This document shows positions 1-5,195 of a stretch of 5,195 bases of DNA, piece by piece. Source of the stretch: Chitinophagaceae bacterium UBA4412 (GTDB taxonomy: Bacteria > Bacteroidota > Bacteroidia > Chitinophagales > Chitinophagaceae); NCBI GenBank assembly GCA_002400445.1, contig DGQO01000270.1, forward strand, positions 2,387 to 7,581, given 5' to 3'. Position 1 is the first letter of the stretch. Every line of letters starts with the position of its first letter. The notes under the pieces are model-generated. The model was given only the letters and a program-made list of their open reading frames with translations. It was not told where the DNA came from and did no database searches. A program made the position numbers and the translations under genes.

Positions 1-2322
1 GAGAAAAAAGTAGCCATTGCAGATACTTCTATTCAGAATCTCCAACGCACCATTGCCCAAATCAATGAAGAAAAAGCCCAGCGCCAGGCGCAGCTAAAGC
101 AACTGGAAACGGAACGTGCAGAAAAAGAAGCCTTGCTGGAAGAAAGAAAGACCAACCTGCAACAACTGCAGGAGCAGCATGAAAATACCAAAGAGCAAAT
201 TTTACAAACGCAGAATCTTATGGAAGGCCTGCGCAATAGCCTGGCCGAAGAAACCCGGAAACTGGATGCACGTAAGAACGAATATGACCTGCTGAAAAGC
301 CTGGTAGATTCTATGGAAGGCTACCCGGAAAGTGTAAAATTTTTACACAATAATAAAAACTGGAACTATACAGCGCCGCTGCTTTCAGACATCATCTACG
401 TACAGGAAACGTATAGAGCGGCTGTGGAGAATGTACTGGAACCTTACCTTAATTATTATGTGGTAAATAATCTGCAGGAAGGATTGCAGGCAATTCACCT
501 GCTTGATGAACACAAGAAAGGAAAAGCAAATTTTTTCCTGCTCGATAAATTTGGTGAGGTACCAGCACAGCACCAGCCAGAAGGAACCATTCCTGCGCTG
601 GATGTCATTGAAATTGATGAGCAATATCATCGCCTGGCACAAAACCTATTGGGCAATGTATTTATTGCAGAGAATGAAGCAGCTATTGAAAACAGCAACG
701 GTGCAGTGGTACTGGAAAAAACCGGGCGCTTCGTAAAAGGAAAATACCATCTTACCGGCGGCAGTGTTGGTTTGTTTGAAGGCAAGAAAATAGGTAGAGC
801 AAAAAATCTTGAAAAATTACAAGAGCAAATCAGTTTGCAAACTGCCGTCGTGAATGCGATAAAAGCAGAGATTCAGCAGCGCCATAATGAAGTAATTGCT
901 TTTAATGAGCAGTTAAAGGAGCAGGCCATTAAACAAACGCAGCAGGAAATCAACAACTTTACGAACCAGGTATTTGCTGCGCAAAACAGGATGGAAAACC
1001 TTACGCACCAGGAAACCACCAGTACGGCAAGGGTAGAGGAATTGCAACTGCAACTCGATAACAATCATGAGGCCATTGCACATACCCGCAATGAACTTGA
1101 CAAATTTAATTTTCAATTAGATGAACTGGCAGATAAACTCCAGGCTGCCGAAATGGACTATGCCAGTGCAGAACAGGAATACAATTTTGCCAGCACTGCT
1201 TATAACGATAGCAACCTGTTATTTGCCCGCCAGCAAAGCAAACTCAGTTCTCTTAAACAAGAGCTGGAGTTTAAGAGTAATCAATTAAATGATTTGCGCC
1301 AGCAGGTAGAAAACAGTAGCCAGCAATTAAAAGAAGCCGCTGAAAGTATTGATCTCACTGCAACCCACTTGCAGGAGATGGAAGCCTTACTGGTAACCAT
1401 GTTGCAAAATAAAGAAACAGAAGAAAGACAACTGAACCAGGCAGACCAGGTTTACTATAACCTGCGTAATGTGCTCACGGAAAAAGAAAGCCAACTGCGG
1501 CATAAGCAAAAATCAAAGGAAGGCATTGATCATTTGCTCAATGAAATTAAAGACAGGCTCACTGAATTGAAATTGCAGCTCGCCGGCATGAAAGAGCGGC
1601 TCAGCGTGGAGTTCAGGGTAAATCTGGATGATATTATTGATGAACCCCGCACCGGAGATACCCCGCTTGAAGACTTAAAAGAAAAGAACGAGCGCATGAA
1701 AAAGCGGCTGGAGAATATGGGCGAAGTAAACCCAACGGCCATCGAAGCATTTGTGGAAATGAAAAAGAGGTATGAATTTATCCTGGAGCAAAAGAATGAT
1801 TTGGTAACGGCTAAGGATAGCCTCATGCAAACCATACAGGAAGTGGAAGCCACAGCCAATCAGCAGTTTCTGGATACTTTTAATAAGGTGCGGGATAATT
1901 TCCAGAAAGTATTTAAAGCATTATTCTCAGATGAGGATACTGCCGATATGGTTTTAGTGGATCCAGACAACCTCGCTGAAACAGGTATTGATATTGTGGC
2001 TAAGCCAAAAGGCAAGCGCCCCAGCAGCATTGGGCAGCTCAGTGGGGGAGAAAAAACGTTAACCGCTACGGCATTGCTCTTTGCCATTTACCTCATCAAA
2101 CCAGCGCCGTTCTGTATCCTCGATGAAGTAGATGCACCACTTGATGATGCAAACGTGGGCAAGTTTACAAATATGATCAAGCAGTTTAGCGAAAATAGCC
2201 AGTTCATTATTGTAACCCACAACAAGCAAACCATGAGCGCTGTAGATGTAATTTATGGCGTTACCATGCAGGAGGCTGGTGTAAGCAAGCTGGTGCCAGT
2301 TGATTTTCGTAGTTTGAATTAA
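1..2322 (+). CDS. smc: Chromosome segregation ATPase SMC (5'-truncated by window edge)
   Basis: The frame is open from base 1, so this is the C-terminal 773 residues of a protein that in this phylum is usually about 1,180 residues; the Walker A half-head and most of the first arm lie upstream. A TTG at 133 is merely internal. Visible in order: coiled coil rich in E/Q/K (residues 1 to about 100); the hinge (about 104-266, bases 310-798) ending in a Gly-Gly turn (LTGGSVGLFEGKK, GG at 757-762); the return coiled coil (about 270-550); and the C-terminal ATPase head. The head carries the ABC signature LSGGEK (2038-2055), Walker B FCILDE (2110-2127), D-loop DAPLDD, and the switch histidine in VTHNK (His codon 2218-2220). 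SMC dimerises through the hinge and, with ScpA/ScpB, compacts and segregates the chromosome in the cytoplasm. All key C-terminal ATPase residues are intact, and a hairpin follows 38 bp after the stop. The family call is very secure; full length cannot be judged here. Confidence 0.97.
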   Translation, partial: EKKVAIADTSIQNLQRTIAQINEEKAQRQAQLKQLETERAEKEALLEERKTNLQQLQEQHENTKEQILQTQNLMEGLRNSLAEETRKLDARKNEYDLLKSLVDSMEGYPESVKFLHNNKNWNYTAPLLSDIIYVQETYRAAVENVLEPYLNYYVVNNLQEGLQAIHLLDEHKKGKANFFLLDKFGEVPAQHQPEGTIPALDVIEIDEQYHRLAQNLLGNVFIAENEAAIENSNGAVVLEKTGRFVKGKYHLTGGSVGLFEGKKIGRAKNLEKLQEQISLQTAVVNAIKAEIQQRHNEVIAFNEQLKEQAIKQTQQEINNFTNQVFAAQNRMENLTHQETTSTARVEELQLQLDNNHEAIAHTRNELDKFNFQLDELADKLQAAEMDYASAEQEYNFASTAYNDSNLLFARQQSKLSSLKQELEFKSNQLNDLRQQVENSSQQLKEAAESIDLTATHLQEMEALLVTMLQNKETEERQLNQADQVYYNLRNVLTEKESQLRHKQKSKEGIDHLLNEIKDRLTELKLQLAGMKERLSVEFRVNLDDIIDEPRTGDTPLEDLKEKNERMKKRLENMGEVNPTAIEAFVEMKKRYEFILEQKNDLVTAKDSLMQTIQEVEATANQQFLDTFNKVRDNFQKVFKALFSDEDTADMVLVDPDNLAETGIDIVAKPKGKRPSSIGQLSGGEKTLTATALLFAIYLIKPAPFCILDEVDAPLDDANVGKFTNMIKQFSENSQFIIVTHNKQTMSAVDVIYGVTMQEAGVSKLVPVDFRSLN

Positions 2323-2360
2323 TCAACCTCATTGGCTGCATAATCATTATAGTATATTCA

Positions 2361-2387
2361 CGGAAGCCCCTGTTTTAGGGGCTTTCG
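2361..2387 (+). terminator. Hairpin terminator after smc
   Basis: The arm CGGAAGCCCCT (2361-2371) pairs with AGGGGCTTTCG (2377-2387). This gives an 11-bp stem with one G-U pair around a 5-base GTTTT loop, 38 bp past the smc stop. There is no T-tract after the stem (GCATATAG follows); the only T run, CTTT, is inside the right arm. It is therefore a stable hairpin in the right place but not a textbook intrinsic terminator. It could also protect the mRNA 3' end. Confidence 0.6.
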
Positions 2388-2412
2388 GCATATAGTTCCA
2401 TGCTCAGCATAT

Positions 2413-2483
2413 GTTCGGGCCATCCGTTACAAGTCCTCCCTCGCTGCGCTCACTCCGGGCTTTTCACTCCTGTCCCGCAGCCC
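2413..2483. repeat. GC-rich dispersed-repeat-like intergenic element
   Basis: This 71-bp block is about 65% GC (46 of 71 by hand count), whereas the 100 bases before the next gene (2521-2620) are about 25% GC. It contains the string ATCCGTTACAAGTCCTCCCT, then CGCTGCGCTCACTCCGGGCT, then TTTTCACTCCTGTCCCGC. From memory, very similar strings recur between genes in many Chitinophagaceae and related Bacteroidota genomes; only one copy is present here, so repetition cannot be shown from this window. Partial dyads exist: AAGTCC (2431-2436) can pair with GGGCTT (2457-2462, one G-U), and CGGG (2416-2419) with CCCG (2474-2477). Boundaries are approximate and the function is unknown. It lies outside both neighbouring genes. 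Confidence 0.5.
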
Positions 2484-2529
2484 ATCAATAACTGATTTTT
2501 CTCAGGCCGGCAATCCCGTAGATCTGACT

Positions 2530-2537
2530 TAAATTTG
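2530..2537 (+). promoter_or_regulatory. Bacteroidota-type -7 promoter element (TAAATTTG)
   Basis: TAAATTTG matches the Bacteroidota sigma-factor -7 consensus TAnnTTTG at every fixed position. It lies in the AT-rich leader, 83 bp before the ATG of the NifX-like gene, implying a 5' untranslated region of roughly 75-80 bases. No TTTG -33 box is seen at the usual spacing; the nearest T-run (2496-2500) is too far upstream. It would drive the NifX-like/thioesterase pair. This is a motif match only. Confidence 0.45.
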
Positions 2538-2620
2538 CAGGTAATTTTTTGAATCAATGATTTAAGAAAACAAAAAGATTAACTACGGAAATATTTTTAG
2601 CTCAATAAAAGAAACGAAAG

Positions 2621-2995
2621 ATGAAAATTGCAATTCCAACATCTGATGGCATGGTACAAGATCATTTTGGCCATTGTGAAGCTTACAGCATCTTTAAACT
2701 CGATGAAGACGGTGCAATAATAAGCTCCGAACTTTTGCCGGCATCAGCCGGTTGTGGTTGTAAGTCTGGTATAGCTGATGTGCTGGCCTCCAAAGGTGTG
2801 AAAGTTTTACTGGCCGGAACTATGGGGCCAGGTGCTTTTGCTAAACTCACAGAAGCCGGTATCAGGGTTTACCGCGGCTGCAGTGGCGAAGTGCGCCAGC
2901 TTGCCCTGGATTACATTGAAGGAAACGTATTAGACGCCGGTGAAAATTGCCTGGCGCATCATCATGATCAGCATCATCAATGCCAGCACACATGA
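2621..2995 (+). CDS. NifX/NifB-type dinitrogenase iron-molybdenum cofactor domain protein with His/Cys-rich tail
   Basis: This 124-residue cytoplasmic protein is a single NifX/MTH1175-like domain (Nitro_FeMo-Co family). The start MKIAIPTSDG is the typical first beta strand and loop, followed by HFGHC (residues 15-19), a GCGCKSGIADVLA segment (45-57) and the glycine-rich AGTMGPGA then YRGCSGEV region (65-91). Family members bind iron-sulfur or FeMo-co-type clusters, but many stand-alone homologues occur in bacteria that do not fix nitrogen and their role is poorly known. The last 15 residues (110-124) are metal-ligand rich: Cys110, His113-115, His118, His119, Cys121 and His123. With Cys19, Cys45, Cys47 and Cys87 this suggests metal or cluster binding (inference). 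No nif genes are nearby. The ATG at 2621 is chosen because it begins at the conserved strand; no Shine-Dalgarno is evident, as usual in this phylum. The stop overlaps the thioesterase start, so the two are probably an operon. Confidence 0.9.
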   Translation: MKIAIPTSDGMVQDHFGHCEAYSIFKLDEDGAIISSELLPASAGCGCKSGIADVLASKGVKVLLAGTMGPGAFAKLTEAGIRVYRGCSGEVRQLALDYIEGNVLDAGENCLAHHHDQHHQCQHT

Positions 2996-3420
2996 GCGTT
3001 TTATACAGTATAGAAAGTAAAGTAAAAGTGAGTTATGCAGATACAGACCAGATGGGCTATGTACACCACAATAATTATGTGAAGTACTATGAAACCGCCC
3101 GTTGGGAATTGTTTGATGCCTTGGGTGTGCCTTACCGGGAGATGGAGCAGAAAGGTTTTATGCTTCCCGTGGTGCGCATGGATGTAAAATTTATTCGCCC
3201 GGCATTTTACGACGAGGAATTAACCATTCATACTTCACTTGTACTCCCAGGTCCAGGCAAGATCATCTTTCGCTACAAACTCTTTAATGCAGAAGCAGCG
3301 CTTGTAAATAAGGCAACCGTGACATTGGCATTTATTGACGCTGCAAGTCGCAAACCTTGCCCTGCCCCGAATTTCTTTGTGGATGCCCTCCGCCAATTAG
3401 TGCCCGCCTCCCGGGATTGA
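2992..3420 (+). CDS. Acyl-CoA thioesterase, hotdog fold (YbgC/FadM, 4HBT family)
   Basis: The product is 142 residues, the normal length for a single-hotdog thioesterase. The N-terminal block YADTDQMGYVHHNNY (residues 15-29) followed by YYETAR (32-37) is the 4HBT/YbgC signature. Asp19 matches the catalytic Asp of 4-hydroxybenzoyl-CoA thioesterase, and Glu34 sits at the start of the long helix. The conserved VKFIRPAFYDEEL strand follows at about residues 64-76. Such enzymes hydrolyse acyl-CoA thioesters in the cytoplasm as dimers or tetramers; the substrate cannot be read from the sequence. I prefer ATG 2992 over the in-frame ATG 2980 because it forms a 4-base ATGA overlap with the upstream stop, typical of translational coupling, and adds no extra residues before the fold. 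There is no tol-pal context, so the name ybgC is not transferred. No signal peptide or membrane segment is seen. Confidence 0.92.
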   Translation: MSVLYSIESKVKVSYADTDQMGYVHHNNYVKYYETARWELFDALGVPYREMEQKGFMLPVVRMDVKFIRPAFYDEELTIHTSLVLPGPGKIIFRYKLFNAEAALVNKATVTLAFIDAASRKPCPAPNFFVDALRQLVPASRD

Positions 3421-3437
3421 CTTTCTCCATTGCAAAT

Positions 3438-3469
3438 TTTGACGCTCCGGGTAAAAAATTTTAATTTAC
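3438..3469 (+). promoter_or_regulatory. Possible promoter for the ion channel gene
   Basis: In the 81-bp gap before the channel gene there is a TTTG (3438-3441) and, 20 bases further on, TAATTTAC (3462-3469). The first matches the Bacteroidota -33 box. The second keeps TAnnTT of the -7 box TAnnTTTG but loses the final TG. The spacing is within the usual range and the ATG follows 32 bases after the -7 element. The region is AT-rich, so chance matches are likely; read-through from the thioesterase gene is the alternative. Confidence 0.33.
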
Positions 3470-3501
3470 TGCCCAGCCTCATGTAATGTTGCCCCCACGC
3501 T

Positions 3502-4278
3502 ATGAAAGAGAAACTCATTTCCGAAAGAAAAAAACTTTTAATCTCTGTCGAAAAAGCCCTTGAGGGCCCTATGATCTTCCTTGGTTTTTTATGGCTTGTG
3601 CTATTAGTTATGGAGCTGGTTTGGGGGCTTAGTAGGCTACTGGAATATACCAGCATCACTATCTGGATTATTTTTATTATCGACTTCGTAGCAAAGTTTA
3701 TCCTGGCACCGCTCAAGGTGCCCTTTTTAAAGAAAAACTGGCTCACTGCCGTTTCATTGCTCATACCTGCCCTGCGTGTTTTTCGCATCTTTAGAGTCGT
3801 TCGTTTGCTGCGGGGCTTGCGGGGCATCCGGCTTGTGCGGATTGTTTCTTCCCTAAACCGTGGTATGAAAAGTCTTGGCGCTACTATGCAGCGGCGTGCT
3901 TTCGGTTATGTGTTTGCGCTCACGCTCTTTGTTACTTTTGCCGGTGCTGCCGGAATGTTTGCTTTTGAGAAGGCCACGCCTGGATTTGAAAGTTATGCAA
4001 TGGCGCTTTGGTGGACTGCTATGCGGGTGATTACCGCTGGTAATGAATTTCATCCTGCCACACCCGAAGGCCGCGGCCTTGCTTTTCTCATTGCCGTTTT
4101 CGGGTACAGCATTTTTGGCTATGTAACGGCCACCTTTGCTACTTTTTTCATCGGCAGAGATGCGGAAGAAAAAAATGCACCCTTGGCCGGCGCAAGGGAC
4201 GTGGCCAATCTTCAAAGAGAGATTGTGGCTTTAAGGAAATCACTCGAGCATCTGTCTACCCCTGAGCAAAACGAATGA
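3502..4278 (+). CDS. Six-transmembrane voltage-gated-type ion channel with non-canonical selectivity filter
   Basis: A 258-residue inner-membrane protein of the ion transport (voltage-gated channel) superfamily. S1 is about residues 23-43, S2 about 51-69 (WIIFIIDFVAKFILAP) and S3 about 79-90. S4 carries Arg at 92, 95, 98, 101, 104, 107, 110 and 113, exactly every third residue. S5 is about 134-155, the pore helix about 163-178 with the Trp170-Trp171 pair, and S6 about 191-217. A C-terminal amphipathic helix (about 232-251, VANLQREIVALRKSLEHL) could be a tetramer coiled coil. The pore loop reads VITAGNEFHPATPEGR; the K+ filter TVGYGD is replaced by TAGNEF and is one residue shorter, and pore-helix Arg175 is unusual. 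In S3 the common NWLD is NWLT (Thr82). The fold and voltage-sensor call are secure; ion selectivity is unknown, and nonselective or non-K+ conductance is possible. ATG 3502 is the only start that precedes S1 with a short basic leader. It is convergent with the next gene. Confidence 0.9.
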   Translation: MKEKLISERKKLLISVEKALEGPMIFLGFLWLVLLVMELVWGLSRLLEYTSITIWIIFIIDFVAKFILAPLKVPFLKKNWLTAVSLLIPALRVFRIFRVVRLLRGLRGIRLVRIVSSLNRGMKSLGATMQRRAFGYVFALTLFVTFAGAAGMFAFEKATPGFESYAMALWWTAMRVITAGNEFHPATPEGRGLAFLIAVFGYSIFGYVTATFATFFIGRDAEEKNAPLAGARDVANLQREIVALRKSLEHLSTPEQNE

Positions 4279-4304
4279 GGGCTAGCACCTACTTCGTAAA
4301 AAAG

Positions 4305-5195
4305 TTATAAAATCAGTTTTCCCACTTTACCATTACCTGCAAGAAATACTGCTTTGCCTTTCTTCGCCTTACGCACCACATGAAATTCTTCACTACTAAT
4401 CCGGGTGAAATGCTTTCCATCATCATCCGTAAGATCTACGCCGTTGAGGCCGCAGGTAATCCATTGTTTTTTACGTAGGTATTCCACACAACTACGGTAA
4501 CCGGTAGGAGGGTTTTGTACATTTACCCATGATCTGCCGCCATCATGCGTCACAGCAATATTCCCGGCTCTGCTGTCTTTGAGCATAAAATCTCCACCCA
4601 CAACTATCCAGTTCTTTTTATCTTTTACCGCAATGGAATTTGCACCGGTGCTTTCTTTCCCTTGCAGCATGGGAAGCTTTATCTTTTGGTTTCGAATAAA
4701 AACATGCGCAGATTTTCCGCCGCTGATGAAAATAGCTTCTGCCTTTGTAAGCTTCCGAATGTTAGTGCCACTGCTGGCAAAACAAGCTTCACCTTCATCA
4801 GCTTGTGGTCGTTTATCAGCAGGCACACCCTGCCAGGTATTGCCGCCATCAAAACTGCGACCAATGAAAAATTTACCATCAATCGGATCACCAATGACGA
4901 TTCCACTTTGTTCATTCCAAAATTCCATAGCATCCAAAAACATTCCCTTGTCCTTATTTTCAAAAACAACCTGCCAGTGATCTCCGCCATCATTCGTCTT
5001 AAGAATATAAGCCGGCTCGCCCACGGCCATAATAATGGCGGTGGTTTCATCAAATGCCTCAATATCTCTAAACTCGGTTTTTTCAAAACCCTTTACGGTC
5101 ATCCATTTCCAGGTATGACCACTGTCCAGGCTGCGCCCCACGGTTCCACTGCTGCCGCTCACCCAAACTACTTTATCGTTTACCACACTCAAACC
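4305..5195 (-). CDS. BNR/Asp-box (YCF48-like) beta-propeller protein, N-terminus beyond window
   Basis: The reading frame enters from the right edge and gives 296 residues to a TAA at 4305-4307. A TTG at 5190-5192 is an in-frame leucine, not a credible start, because the preceding codon is also open and the sequence begins inside a beta blade (GLSVVNDKVVWVSG). Counting from codon 5193-5195, Asp-box motifs SxDxGxxW or close relatives lie at 22-29 (SLDSGHTW), 67-74 (TNDGGDHW), 114-121 (SFDGGNTW) and 216-223 (THDGGRSW). A degenerate fifth (TDDDGKHF) is at 256-263. This is the sialidase/YCF48-like propeller fold. Homologues I recall from Bacteroidota are about 30-45 residues longer, start with a signal peptide and are often labelled 'oxidoreductase' without evidence. 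An exported or periplasmic location is therefore likely but not shown here. No catalytic residues are recognisable and the function is unknown; scaffolding or binding is the cautious guess. Confidence 0.88.
   Translation of the reverse strand, partial: GLSVVNDKVVWVSGSSGTVGRSLDSGHTWKWMTVKGFEKTEFRDIEAFDETTAIIMAVGEPAYILKTNDGGDHWQVVFENKDKGMFLDAMEFWNEQSGIVIGDPIDGKFFIGRSFDGGNTWQGVPADKRPQADEGEACFASSGTNIRKLTKAEAIFISGGKSAHVFIRNQKIKLPMLQGKESTGANSIAVKDKKNWIVVGGDFMLKDSRAGNIAVTHDGGRSWVNVQNPPTGYRSCVEYLRKKQWITCGLNGVDLTDDDGKHFTRISSEEFHVVRKAKKGKAVFLAGNGKVGKLIL

Noticed and set aside
133..135. TTG as the start of the SMC protein
   Set aside because: The frame is open back to base 1 with continuous SMC-type coiled coil, and the N-terminal ATPase half must lie further upstream.
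2411..2491. 26-residue open frame (ATG at 2411, TAA at 2489-2491) on the + strand within the GC-rich block
   Set aside because: It lies almost wholly inside the repeat-like element, has no start context or homology that I recognise, and its composition (Pro/Ser/Arg) reflects the repeat DNA.
2621..2995. Nitrogen fixation locus
   Set aside because: Only a stand-alone NifX-like domain is present; there are no nitrogenase structural or assembly genes, and such domains occur widely in non-fixing bacteria.
3434..3461. AAATTTT / AAAATTT inverted repeat as a terminator for the thioesterase gene
   Set aside because: It has only seven A-T pairs around a 14-base loop with no GC stem; too weak to call, and it overlaps the promoter candidate.
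3273..3827. 184-codon minus-strand open frame spanning the thioesterase end and the channel start
   Set aside because: It runs antisense to two well-supported genes and across their intergenic gap, and its translation shows no recognisable domain; it is a shadow frame.
4579..5086. Plus- and minus-strand frames of about 133-135 codons overlapping the propeller gene
   Set aside because: The propeller frame has repeated Asp-box motifs and covers the whole stretch; the others are its alternative frames.

Overview
The window looks like an ordinary chromosomal segment from a Bacteroidota bacterium, probably close to the Chitinophagaceae. Three things support this: the SMC C-terminal head has the wording typical of that phylum (LSGGEKTLTATALLFAIYL, then FCILDEVDAPLDDAN); Shine-Dalgarno sequences are absent before the internal starts; and promoter-like TAnnTTTG / TTTG elements occur. 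The family-level assignment is inference from remembered homologues, not a search.

Layout. Bases 1-2322 (+) are the 3' two thirds of smc: end of the first coiled-coil arm, hinge, return arm and C-terminal ATPase half-head. Bases 2323-2620 hold no convincing gene. They contain a strong hairpin just after smc (probable terminator), a GC-rich block of about 71 bp that resembles a dispersed intergenic repeat, and an AT-rich leader with a good -7 element. Bases 2621-2995 (+) encode a small NifX/MTH1175-type protein with a His/Cys-rich tail. It overlaps by an ATGA the next gene, a hotdog-fold acyl-CoA thioesterase of the YbgC/FadM type (2992-3420, +). After an 81-bp gap with a weaker promoter candidate comes a six-transmembrane voltage-gated-type ion channel (3502-4278, +). 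Convergent to it is the C-terminal 296 residues of a BNR/Asp-box beta-propeller protein (4305-5195, -), whose start lies beyond the right edge.

How the genes relate. Only the NifX-like and thioesterase genes look co-transcribed, and probably translationally coupled. smc, the channel and the propeller protein appear to be independent units. I see no phage, transposon, CRISPR, defence or biosynthetic cassette, and no tRNA or rRNA. No clearly new multi-gene system is visible. The most interesting item is the channel: it has eight arginines at strict three-residue spacing in S4, but the K+ selectivity filter TVGYGD is replaced by a shorter TAGNEF, so its ion selectivity cannot be assumed to be potassium. 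The second item is the GC-rich repeat-like block in the smc downstream region.
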